Below are positions 17,043 to 24,366 of a DNA stretch of 42,719 bases, one piece after another. The first letter of the stretch is position 1. Each line of letters starts with the position of its first letter. The translations under genes were made by a program, and so were the position numbers. Below the pieces are notes generated by a model. It worked only from the letters and a program-made list of their open reading frames with translations. It was not told the DNA's origin and ran no database searches. Source of the stretch: Fibrobacterota bacterium (GTDB taxonomy: Bacteria > Fibrobacterota > Chitinivibrionia > Chitinivibrionales > Chitinispirillaceae); the NCBI GenBank assembly GCA_003164335.1, contig PLTF01000088.1:34761-77479 (forward strand). The letters run 5' to 3'.

Positions 17043-17519
17043 TTAGATAAATAGTACCTGTGCATCTTCGGAATACTGCAAGAAGGTCGGGACTCCGATG
17101 ACCTCTTTAACATCATCGATAAGGTCATCACGGGTAAGCCCGAGGATGTGCATCGCCATTTCGCAGGCAATGAATTTTATATGCAGCTGTTGTGCTGCGG
17201 CAATGAGTTCGTCGAGGGTCGCCACATTGCGGCTGCGCATCATGCCGGTCATGAGCTGCGGACTGATGCCGCCGAAGTTCAACCGCGAAAGGGGAAGATT
17301 TTTTCTTCCGCCGAGCAGGAAATTAAAGAAACGGGCGAGCAAGCCTTTCCCGATAAACGAGTGTCCCCTTTTTTTCTTTATGATATCGAGCCCCCAGAAC
17401 GTGAAAAACAGGTTCACCTCCCAGTTGACCGCGGCAGCGCCGGTGGCCAGGGTGAATGCAGCGACCGCCCGGTCGAAATCGCCGCTAAAAACGATAATCG
17501 ATAATTTTTTTGATGGCAT
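17043..17519 (-). CDS. DsrE/DsrF-like (DsrE2-type) sulfurtransferase-family protein
   Basis: The 158-residue protein starts with LSIIVFSGDFDRAVAAF and has TLATGAAAVNWEVNLFFTFWGL, typical of the DsrE2-like group (DsrE/DsrF/DrsH family). The conserved reactive Cys is Cys119 in FIACEMAM. Such proteins bind persulfide sulfur and exchange it with TusA. The frame begins at 17552, but ATG 17519 follows AAGGAG and fits the family. It opens the operon dsrE-tusA-yezD-unknown and is divergent from the operon with the nitrogenase-like genes, the two promoters lying about 60 bases apart. Confidence 0.88.
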   Translation of the reverse strand: MPSKKLSIIVFSGDFDRAVAAFTLATGAAAVNWEVNLFFTFWGLDIIKKKRGHSFIGKGLLARFFNFLLGGRKNLPLSRLNFGGISPQLMTGMMRSRNVATLDELIAAAQQLHIKFIACEMAMHILGLTRDDLIDDVKEVIGVPTFLQYSEDAQVLFI

Positions 17520-17572
17520 AGGTACTCCTTCGTATTTCTCGATTTGCTTCAAAGTCCCTTAGCACTTTATGA

Positions 17573-17601
17573 AATATAACTATTCATATCATGGAAATCA
17601 A
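17573..17601 (-). promoter_or_regulatory. Promoter of the dsrE-like operon, conserved spacer
   Basis: On the minus strand, TTGATT (17596-17601) and TATATT (17573-17578) are exactly 17 bases apart. The spacer ends in GATATGAATAGT, which closely matches the spacer at 17664-17692 and 25461-25489. Transcription would start near 17565, giving a ~46-base leader with an AAGGAG site. Confidence 0.7.
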
Positions 17602-17663
17602 GATATATTTAAAGTAAGTTGATCGGGTTTGTTCTGATTATAAATTTATACTCAAGGTATTTC

Positions 17664-17692
17664 TTGACTATATTGGCAGGATTAGTTATATT
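17664..17692 (+). promoter_or_regulatory. Promoter of the yezD-sumf-nitrogenase-like operon
   Basis: TTGACT (17664-17669), a 17-base spacer and TATATT (17687-17692). The 20 bases at 17673-17692 differ at two positions from those at 25470-25489. Transcription would begin at about 17699, practically on the ATG at 17700. Confidence 0.72.
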
Positions 17693-17699
17693 AGTGGAT

Positions 17700-17894
17700 A
17701 TGAACGCATCCGATGATAGTCAGGACAAGGCCACCCAGGGAGACCGGGTAAACGCTCGAATAAATGCCGTGATGAAAGGCATCCGCTATGGCAGCGTGAT
17801 TCTGACGATTCACGATTCGAAGATTGTGCAAATCGAGCGAATTGAGAAAAGCCGGTTCGACGACCTCTATCTTGAAAACGGCGGAGGCATTTAA
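17700..17894 (+). CDS. YezD-like (DUF2292) small protein, copy 2
   Basis: The 64-residue protein has the core GIRYGSVILTIHDSKIVQIE and RIEKSRF of DUF2292/YezD and ends NGGGI. It is clearly paralogous to the copy at 16504. No ribosome site precedes the ATG, and the predicted transcription start coincides with it, so the mRNA may be leaderless. Longer frames reach back into the promoter. It is the first gene of the run leading to the SUMF-domain gene and the nitrogenase-like pair. Its exact role is unknown; the family association is with sulfur metabolism. Confidence 0.82.
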   Translation: MNASDDSQDKATQGDRVNARINAVMKGIRYGSVILTIHDSKIVQIERIEKSRFDDLYLENGGGI

Positions 17895-17982
17895 GTCTCA
17901 AAAAAGTGGTAATAGCCTTAATTCAGCTTTAAAGTGCACCAACTTTGCAGAGGACAACCCTCGCAACATCCTGCAACCATTT

Positions 17983-18049
17983 GCCGCAGTGTCGACCAGA
18001 CCACTGGAAGCCCTGCGGCGGCACGCTGTTACCGGCTTTTGAATGCCGG
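17983..18049 (+). ncRNA. Structured segment between yezD-like and SUMF genes
   Basis: GCCGCAG (17983-17989) pairs with CTGCGGC (18013-18019), enclosing CCAG-ACCA-CTGG (17996-18007). A second hairpin, CCGGC/GCCGG, follows (18032-18049). It lies in the 222-base spacer of the operon. It could be an mRNA-processing site, an attenuator or a palindromic repeat; I recognise no known riboswitch. Confidence 0.4.
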
Positions 18050-18116
18050 ATCTCCTAGCGAGCAATTCCCAAACGTTGTTTTAGAGTTCATTTTTTAATC
18101 CTGTTCGGAGACTGAA

Positions 18117-19022
18117 ATGCGGGTTTTCGCAATGATAATACTGTTCTTGTTTATAACGGGCAATTTATGGTTTGTGGGAAATGCCGCGGCGGCAACCGAT
18201 ACCGCCATAAGCGGTAAATCCCGGCAAGGAAAATCACGCATTGCGCCCGAAACGGTTGTCATTCCGGGCGGCACCTTCGATATGGGCAGCACCAGTGGCG
18301 ATCCTGATGAACGGCCCGTCCGGTCCGTTACCCTGGACCCCTTTAAAATAGATGTGCACGAAGTGACCAATGCGGAGTATCAACGGTGTGTTAAAGCCGG
18401 GATTTGCGCTCCGGCCCATTACGATGATAACACCTGCAATGTGATGACCGATCACGGATGGTGGGAAGGCGAGGCTCCGTCGGTGTTCAAGGATCCGAAC
18501 AAACCGGTAGTCTGCATCAGCTGGTATGAGGCAAAAAAATATTGCGAATGGAAACAGGGTTCTCTGCCGACCGAAGCGCAGTTCGAGTATGCGGCCCGTG
18601 CCGGCACCAAGACAAAGTATTACTGGGGTGACGACCCGGACAAAGGCTGCGGCTGTGCCAACGGCGCGGACATCGATGGGGCCCGGATATTCGAAACCGT
18701 GTGGGGCGCCCAGTACCCTGAAAAAATGAACTGCCATGACGGGAACCCCTATACCGCACCGGTTAAATCGTATAAGCCGAATCGGTTCGGGCTCTACGAT
18801 ATGACGGGAAACATCTGGGAGTGGTGTTCCGACTGGTATGCTCCCCACTATAAATCAGGTGCGCCAACGAATCCGGTCGGTGCCGATACCGGCGTCTACC
18901 GGGTCTTGCGGGGCGGATCGGCGGAAAGCGCTCCCGATCACCTGACCACGACATTTCGCGATCGGAGCATGCCGCATTACCGTATGCTTTACGACGGCTT
19001 CAGATGTGTCTATAAACCGTAG
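18117..19022 (+). CDS. Secreted SUMF/formylglycine-generating-enzyme-like protein
   Basis: The 301-residue protein has a signal peptide (about 1-25) and a full SUMF (FGE-sulfatase) domain: VVIPGGTFDMGS, DERPVRSVTLDPFKID, HEVTNAEYQRC, the SLPTEAQFEYAARAG segment, FGLYDMTGNIWEWCSDWY, RVLRGGS and a terminal GFRCV. True formylglycine-generating enzymes have a Cys pair just after the RGGS segment. Here that stretch reads AESAPDHLTTTFRDRS without cysteine, so oxidation of sulfatase cysteines is doubtful and a binding or structural role is more likely. It precedes the nitrogenase-like pair by 43 bases in the same direction. Confidence 0.88.
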   Translation: MRVFAMIILFLFITGNLWFVGNAAAATDTAISGKSRQGKSRIAPETVVIPGGTFDMGSTSGDPDERPVRSVTLDPFKIDVHEVTNAEYQRCVKAGICAPAHYDDNTCNVMTDHGWWEGEAPSVFKDPNKPVVCISWYEAKKYCEWKQGSLPTEAQFEYAARAGTKTKYYWGDDPDKGCGCANGADIDGARIFETVWGAQYPEKMNCHDGNPYTAPVKSYKPNRFGLYDMTGNIWEWCSDWYAPHYKSGAPTNPVGADTGVYRVLRGGSAESAPDHLTTTFRDRSMPHYRMLYDGFRCVYKP

Positions 19023-19065
19023 TAGTCATGCGCCTGAGAGGGCGGAAAGAGAGTGAGGGTACTCC

Positions 19066-20409
19066 ATGTACATTGAAAAACCAAGATTCAGCTGCCCGCT
19101 GGGCGGCGCAATGGCCACTGCCAATGCGTTACCCAATACCGTTGCCGTGCTGCATGCATCACAGGGATGCGGGGGAAACTCCATAGGTGCGATCATGGCG
19201 GCCGCCGGACATCTGGGCAGCGGTTATTGCGGCGGAGCCTCGGTTCCGACTTCGGGCATCGGTGAGAAACAAATTGTTTTCGGCGGCGTCGAGCGACTCG
19301 GGGAGCAGCTTCGCACGACCCTTGAGGTGATCAAAGCGGAACTGCTGATACTTATAACCGGTTGCACCGCGGAGATCATCGGCGACGATGTGGAATCGGC
19401 GGTCCGGGAGTTTACCGCCGAAGACCCGAATCGCCCGCCGCTCATTCACGCGAGCGGCGCGGGATTCAAGGGAAACAGCTACTTCGGGTATGATTCGGTA
19501 CTGCAGTCGCTGTTCCGTAACTACATCGCACCCGCCGACGTTAAAAAGAAAGGCACGGTCAACATCTGGGGGTTGCCGCCGGCGCTCGATGTTTTCTGGG
19601 AGGGTAACCTCGTCGAGCTGCGTCGCCTCCTCGAAGGCATTGGTCTCAAAGTCAATTCGTTCTTTACTAAATTCGACACGCTCGAAAAGATCCGTGCTGC
19701 GGCGGAAGCCGAGCTGAACATCATTGTTTCTCCGGTCAACGGCATCGAAGCCGCAAAAGTATTCAAGGAGGTGCATGGCGTCGATTTTGCGGTCTACGAT
19801 CTGCCCATCGGAGGCAAGGCGACAGAGGATTTCCTGCGATCAGTCGCAAAACGACTGAACTTGAATCAAAAAAAGGTAAATGCCTTTATCGGGACGGAAA
19901 AGAACCTCTACTATCACTACTTCTCGCGAATCAGCGACTCCTACTGCGATCTCGACCTGCAGCGTTATGCCGTCATCGTCGCGGATACGACCTATGCAAT
20001 TGCGCTCGCCTCCTTTGCCCGCCACGAGCTTGGATGGGTGCCCAGACTGGTGGCGGTCACCGACCCGGTGCAGGATGAAGATAAACCGGCGCTGCTTGAC
20101 CGGTTCAGGGAGGTCCTGCCGTCCGCCGATACCATCGTTGCCTTCGAGACCGATACCAGCCGGATCGAGACGCGCTTGTCCGAACGGTGGCCCAGGCCCG
20201 ATGGGAGCAAATATTACCGGCCGTTCAGCCCGGCATTTGTCATCGGCAGCCGGCTGGACAAGGAGTTCGCCGAAAGTATCGGTGCCTTGCACCTGAGCGT
20301 CTCCTACCCGATTTCGAACCGGGTAGTCCTGAACAGGGGCTATGCGGGATATCGCGGCGGATTACTCTTGATTGAAGATATCCTAACAGTCGTTCTTGGA
20401 AACAGATAA
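19066..20409 (+). CDS. Nitrogenase-like component 1, K-type subunit
   Basis: The 447-residue protein has the nitrogenase component 1 fold. Cys10, Cys35 (in ASQGC) and Cys100 (in TGCTAEIIGDD) match the NifK cluster ligands, including the 25-residue spacing of the first two. The segments VPTSGIGEKQIVFGG and IIGDD confirm homology to NifK/NifN. It is shorter than true NifK and departs strongly from Nif, Vnf and Anf sequences, so I place it in the nitrogenase-like groups (methylthio-alkane reductase Mar, group IV and relatives). The ATG follows GAGGG. The order is K before D, the reverse of nifDK. No NifH-type reductase, NifB or NifEN is present in the window. Substrate unknown. Confidence 0.85.
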   Translation: MYIEKPRFSCPLGGAMATANALPNTVAVLHASQGCGGNSIGAIMAAAGHLGSGYCGGASVPTSGIGEKQIVFGGVERLGEQLRTTLEVIKAELLILITGCTAEIIGDDVESAVREFTAEDPNRPPLIHASGAGFKGNSYFGYDSVLQSLFRNYIAPADVKKKGTVNIWGLPPALDVFWEGNLVELRRLLEGIGLKVNSFFTKFDTLEKIRAAAEAELNIIVSPVNGIEAAKVFKEVHGVDFAVYDLPIGGKATEDFLRSVAKRLNLNQKKVNAFIGTEKNLYYHYFSRISDSYCDLDLQRYAVIVADTTYAIALASFARHELGWVPRLVAVTDPVQDEDKPALLDRFREVLPSADTIVAFETDTSRIETRLSERWPRPDGSKYYRPFSPAFVIGSRLDKEFAESIGALHLSVSYPISNRVVLNRGYAGYRGGLLLIEDILTVVLGNR

Positions 20410-20462
20410 TACTGCGGACAACGGCAAACCGTTGCAGACCATATTTCCGGAAAGGTGTGTCT

Positions 20463-21980
20463 ATGAGCTACCTGCATCTTAAAGTTCCACCCACGCGCGA
20501 CGAGAGACTTAAGCCCTGCAACGCGTACGGCGGCAGTATGTGCAATCTTGCAAAAGGCCAGAAAACGGGCTGCCTGAGCGCCAATGGGCGAACCTTCGCC
20601 CAGGCGACGGGATGCCAGTTGACACTCTCAATGGCCATGGCGGCGTCTATCCCCAATACGGTCGTGATCTATCACGGGCCGGTGGGTTGCGGCGCCGGAT
20701 CGCTCGGGCTGGCGGGACAATCGAAACTCAGCCAGCTGGCTCGCGGCAATAACGATGCGGTCGGGCGAGTGTGGATGTCCACCAACCTGAGCGAATCCGA
20801 TGTGGTGAACGGCAGCGAAGCGAAACTCGAAGCGGCGATTCTCGAAGCGGAACGCCGGTTTCGGCCCCATGCCATCTTTATCGGCAACACCTGCGTCCCT
20901 GCCATCATTGGGGACGACATCGATAATGTCACGCAGAAGGTACAGCCTCTCGTCAATGCGAGGATTATTCCTCTCCACTGCGAGGGATTTAAAACCAGGT
21001 TTGTCGCTACCGCCTACGACATCGTCTATCACGGAATCCTCCGCTATCTGCTCAACGAGGACCCGGACCGCGAGCCGCTGCTCAAGGATGAGGCGGCGGA
21101 TATAGCGTATGAGCAGAAGCGCAAGCGAACGGTAAACCTGCTCAACGTCGGCTCCATGGGGTATGTCGATGAGGTCGAATTGACGCGGCTGCTCAATGCC
21201 ATAGGGCTTGAGGTAAACGTGTACCCCTGCTTCACGTCGCCGGAGAAATTCGTAAGAGTCAAGGATGCCGCCCTGTCCGTCAGCATCTGCGCGACGCACG
21301 ACGACTATTTCGTCGAGCACCTCAAAGAGCACTACGGTGTGCCCTACGTGCTCAACACCATCCCCATCGGCACCGATAACGTGCGGCTGTGGCTTCTTGA
21401 CATAGCCGATTTCTTCGGCATACGCGAGCAGGCACTCCGGGTGATCGAGCTTGAAGAAGCGGAACTGCGCAAGGCGCTCGAGCCGCTCCTGCCTCTTTTC
21501 AAGGGCAAAAAGGCATTTGTCAGTACCGGCGAGATTCGCGCCGGTGCGCAGGCGTGCATGCTCGAAAACGACCTGGGGATGACCGTGGTGGGTATCCGCG
21601 CACACCACTACGACCAGTTCGGGGAGATCGTTTTCGACAACTTCAAGGATCGGGATGACGTCACCATCAACGTAGCGGCGAACCAGCCCTTCGAGCAGGT
21701 GAATCTCTTCAGGAAACTGAAGCCCGATCTGTTCCTCGGCCACGGCAACAGCAATGTCTGGGCTGCACGGCAGGGTGTTCCGGTCCTGCCTATTTACGGT
21801 CCGAACAACAGCTATCTCGGTTACAAGGGAATATTCGAGGTGGCAAGCCGGCTCGAACGCATTCTCGAAAACCCGGAATATTATAAGACGCTGGGTGATA
21901 CTGCCGAGTCGCCGTACCAGGAGGCCTGGTACGATCAGGATGCCTACGCGTACATCAAGCAGACGCAGCAGGTGGCCTAG
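20463..21980 (+). CDS. Nitrogenase-like component 1, D-type subunit
   Basis: The 505-residue protein is NifD-like. Cys51, Cys76 (in HGPVGC) and Cys144 (in NTCVPAIIGDD) match the P-cluster ligands (62, 88 and 154 in Azotobacter NifD). Cys276, in SICATHDDYFVEHL, aligns with the FeMo-cofactor ligand Cys275. The region of the second cofactor ligand (His442) reads PIYGPNNSYLGYKG with no His, so any cofactor is held differently. Extra Cys at 19, 27 and 37 precede the first ligand. Retained cluster ligands with a lost His fit a nitrogenase-like reductase rather than a nitrogenase. ATG 20463 follows GGAAAGG; a GTG six bases earlier is possible. It ends the operon before a strong terminator. Confidence 0.86.
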   Translation: MSYLHLKVPPTRDERLKPCNAYGGSMCNLAKGQKTGCLSANGRTFAQATGCQLTLSMAMAASIPNTVVIYHGPVGCGAGSLGLAGQSKLSQLARGNNDAVGRVWMSTNLSESDVVNGSEAKLEAAILEAERRFRPHAIFIGNTCVPAIIGDDIDNVTQKVQPLVNARIIPLHCEGFKTRFVATAYDIVYHGILRYLLNEDPDREPLLKDEAADIAYEQKRKRTVNLLNVGSMGYVDEVELTRLLNAIGLEVNVYPCFTSPEKFVRVKDAALSVSICATHDDYFVEHLKEHYGVPYVLNTIPIGTDNVRLWLLDIADFFGIREQALRVIELEEAELRKALEPLLPLFKGKKAFVSTGEIRAGAQACMLENDLGMTVVGIRAHHYDQFGEIVFDNFKDRDDVTINVAANQPFEQVNLFRKLKPDLFLGHGNSNVWAARQGVPVLPIYGPNNSYLGYKGIFEVASRLERILENPEYYKTLGDTAESPYQEAWYDQDAYAYIKQTQQVA

Positions 21981-21989
21981 GAAGCTTTA

Positions 21990-22035
21990 ACCGGTTATCC
22001 TCCAAAAAACGGAGGGGGATAACCGGTATGTTTTT
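21990..22035 (+). terminator. Rho-independent terminator after the nitrogenase-like pair
   Basis: ACCGGTTATCC (21990-22000) pairs with GGATAACCGGT (22017-22027); an inner TCC/GGA extends the stem. A run of five T follows at 22031. It begins 9 bases past the stop codon of the D-type gene. Confidence 0.8.
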
Positions 22036-22071
22036 CCGGACGAATCCGGATTTTAATGGCAGCCGGGATAG

Positions 22072-22479
22072 TCAGTCGATCCTCTGCCGGGAGTTAATCT
22101 GAATGACGGTCTGCGGACCGATGTGTTTTTTAACAATGCACGATTCGCCCGCTTTAATCACGGCATCCCGGTATTTTTCCGGAAAATTCTGGGGAAGCAG
22201 GATGGTAATATCGATTTTTTCAGCCATCCTGGTGCTGTCGTTCAGGGTTATTTTTTCCTCCAGCCTGAGACGGCCTGTCGGGATGTTCCTTTCGCGGCAG
22301 AACGCAAGGATCTGATAGCCGACGCAGGTCCCGATTGATGCAAGGAACAGCTCGAAGGGTGTCGGTGCGGCATTGTCACCGCCATCGGTTTCCTCGTGGT
22401 CGGTCTGCACAATAAATTCACGAACGCGCGCATTGACCTGTTTCTTATCACCGAAGGTGATTTCGTATTTTGTCTCCAT
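22072..22479 (-). CDS. OsmC-family protein
   Basis: The 135-residue protein matches the OsmC/YhfA group. Cys52 (in LASIGTC) and Cys114 (in GESCIVKKHI) are the two conserved redox cysteines, which in family members reduce organic hydroperoxides or act on sulfur species. Cys61 lies nearby. The frame extends five codons upstream, but ATG 22479 follows GAGGAG and begins METKYE, the normal family start. It converges on the nitrogenase-like operon across the terminator. OsmC-like proteins often appear with TusA/DsrE genes, which fits the neighbourhood. Confidence 0.9.
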   Translation of the reverse strand: METKYEITFGDKKQVNARVREFIVQTDHEETDGGDNAAPTPFELFLASIGTCVGYQILAFCRERNIPTGRLRLEEKITLNDSTRMAEKIDITILLPQNFPEKYRDAVIKAGESCIVKKHIGPQTVIQINSRQRID

Positions 22480-22490
22480 CTTTTCACTCC

Positions 22491-22718
22491 TCACGATGAT
22501 GGTTGAAGCCGGACTATTTCAATCAAGTATATTGGTTTTATAAATTTATATAGCGCTATCTCATGAAGACAAGTCTTCTTGTCAGGACATTCAGGTCTGC
22601 TTTCGTTGCAGGCCGCGCAGATGTCGGTTTCATCCGCCTCCGTCAATCTTTGCCGGAAAGAAGAGTCATGATATGAACAATATTTTTTCCGACCGGATTT
22701 CCGATGTTCCGAAGTCAT
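22491..22718 (-). CDS. Doubtful small Cys-containing frame upstream of osmC
   Basis: This 75-residue frame contains a tidy ICAACNESRPECPDKKTC pattern that could bind a metal or cluster, in a stretch with no other gene. Its first ATG lies inside the opposite-strand aminotransferase remnant and has no ribosome site; a TTG further in could be the start. It might be a decayed gene piece or chance. Confidence 0.2.
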   Translation of the reverse strand: MTSEHRKSGRKKYCSYHDSSFRQRLTEADETDICAACNESRPECPDKKTCLHEIALYKFIKPIYLIEIVRLQPSS

Positions 22719-23038
22719 TTATCCGGGAGATTTTGAAGACTACAATTAATGAAGAGGTGATCTCCTTTGCCGGCGGATTGCCGAACAGAGACCTGTTTCC
22801 GATACAAGAAATCAAAGATGCTTCGGCAAAAGTTCTTGATAATTATGGAGCCGATGTGCTGCAGTACAGCACATCGGAAGGCTATACGCCGCTGCGGGAG
22901 TGGATCAGCAATCGTTATAAAGCAAGACTGGGCCTGGATATCGACACGGAAAATATCCTGATTACGTCGGGTTCGCAGCAAGGCCTGGACCTGGCTGGAA
23001 AAACATTCATTTCGGAAAGATCCTTAAAAAATTCCTAA
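22673..23038 (+). pseudogene. Truncated PLP-dependent aminotransferase (N-terminal fragment)
   Basis: The 121 residues match the N-terminus of class I/II aminotransferases of the 2-aminoadipate/MocR-type group: SFAGGLPNRDLFP, LQYSTSEGYTPLREWI and ILITSGSQQGLDLAGKTFI. Complete members have about 400 residues. Here the homology stops right after the GSQQGLDL helix, and the frame ends within a few unrelated codons. The PLP lysine and most of the active site are missing, so the product cannot be an active enzyme. No remainder of the gene is found before pepT, 46 bases on, so the rest was deleted. Confidence 0.8.
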
Positions 23039-23084
23039 AGCAGGCGTAAGCCGGAGCGGCTCAGTATTGCCGCGGGAGAGATAG

Positions 23085-24326
23085 ATGACATCCGATTTTA
23101 ATATGATAAAGCAACGTGCCCTGGAACGATTTCTCCGGTATGTTGCAATCGATACCCAGGCCGATGAAAATTCACCGACCTACCCAAGCACGCGCAAACA
23201 ATTCGACCTTGCCGATCTGCTGGTCGAGGAGCTCCTCCGGCTGGGCATAAGTAATGCCCGCGTCGATGAGCATTGCGTGGTCATGGCAACCCTTGAAGCA
23301 ACCGTTGCAACACCTCAGCCGGTCATTGGATTTCTCGCGCATCTCGATACCGCCACCGAAGTCTCCGGCGCAAAGGTAAAGCCGAACATCATCGAAAACT
23401 ATCGCGGCGGCGATATCGTTGTTAATAAGGAAAAAGGTGTGGTTATCAGCGAGGCCGAGAACGGTGAGCTTGCGAAGTGCATCGGTCAAACGCTCGTGAC
23501 TGCCGATGGAACCACGCTCCTTGGGTCGGACGATAAGGCGGGCATTGCGGCAATAATGACCGCGATCGGGTATTTGATCGAACATCCGGAAATCCCGCAC
23601 GGAAAGGTCGCCGTTGCCTTTACGCCGGATGAGGAGATCAGCAAAGGGGTGGAATTTTTCGACATTAAGGAGTTCGGCGCCGATTTTGCCTACACTATCG
23701 ACGGCGGGTTTACCGGAGAGCTGAACAACGAAACCTTTTCGGCGGATGCGGCGGTTATTGAAATGAAGGGGCGCGACATGCATCCCGGCACGGCAAAGGA
23801 TCGCATGGTAAATACCCTGCGGGTAATGGCCGAACTCATCGTACGCCTGCCGAAAAACATGGCACCCGAAACGACGCAGGGTCATGAGCCCTATATTCAT
23901 CCGCAAACCCTTGATGGACATGTTGGAGTGTCCCGGTTGAAACTTCTCCTGCGGGATTTTTCCGACGAAGGGTTGGCTTTCGAGCGGCAAAAACTTGAAC
24001 GGATTGTTGAAGAAACCGGCAGGCTCTTTCCCGGCGTGGTGTCCACCCTGACGGTCACCCCGACCTACCGGAACATGCTCCCCGAACTTCGCAAGCATCC
24101 GGAGGTGACCGCACGGCTGGAAGAGGCGGTCAGAAAGGCCGGCATTGTGCCGGATTGGCAGCCAATCCGCGGCGGTACCGACGGCGCGGTCTTAACCGCG
24201 CGTGGTTTGCCGACGCCCAATATTTTTACCGGGGGTTGTAATTCGCACAGTCTGACCGAATGGCAATCGGTGGACGCATTGGCCACTATTGCAGAGGTCA
24301 TCATACATATCGTGCGCGGCGTTTAA
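23085..24326 (+). CDS. pepT: Peptidase T (tripeptide aminopeptidase)
   Basis: The 413-residue protein is a complete M20-family PepT, a cytoplasmic dinuclear-zinc enzyme that releases the N-terminal residue from tripeptides. Visible marks are the first zinc ligand in FLAHLDTATEV, GSDDKAGIAA, AFTPDEEI with the catalytic Glu, YTIDGG, and the late GGTDGA and FTGGCNSHS segments. The start follows GGGAGAG. Length is typical (about 410). It stands alone, downstream of the aminotransferase fragment, and its 3' side is bordered by a small inverted-repeat element. Confidence 0.95.
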   Translation: MTSDFNMIKQRALERFLRYVAIDTQADENSPTYPSTRKQFDLADLLVEELLRLGISNARVDEHCVVMATLEATVATPQPVIGFLAHLDTATEVSGAKVKPNIIENYRGGDIVVNKEKGVVISEAENGELAKCIGQTLVTADGTTLLGSDDKAGIAAIMTAIGYLIEHPEIPHGKVAVAFTPDEEISKGVEFFDIKEFGADFAYTIDGGFTGELNNETFSADAAVIEMKGRDMHPGTAKDRMVNTLRVMAELIVRLPKNMAPETTQGHEPYIHPQTLDGHVGVSRLKLLLRDFSDEGLAFERQKLERIVEETGRLFPGVVSTLTVTPTYRNMLPELRKHPEVTARLEEAVRKAGIVPDWQPIRGGTDGAVLTARGLPTPNIFTGGCNSHSLTEWQSVDALATIAEVIIHIVRGV

Positions 24327-24366
24327 AAAAAATCCCGGAACCCTTCCGGCAGGCAAAATTACCAAG

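Noticed and set aside
18117-21980. Classical nitrogen-fixation locus
   Set aside because: No nifH, nifB, nifE/N or molybdate genes; order is K-D; the cofactor His is missing; and the context is sulfur metabolism.
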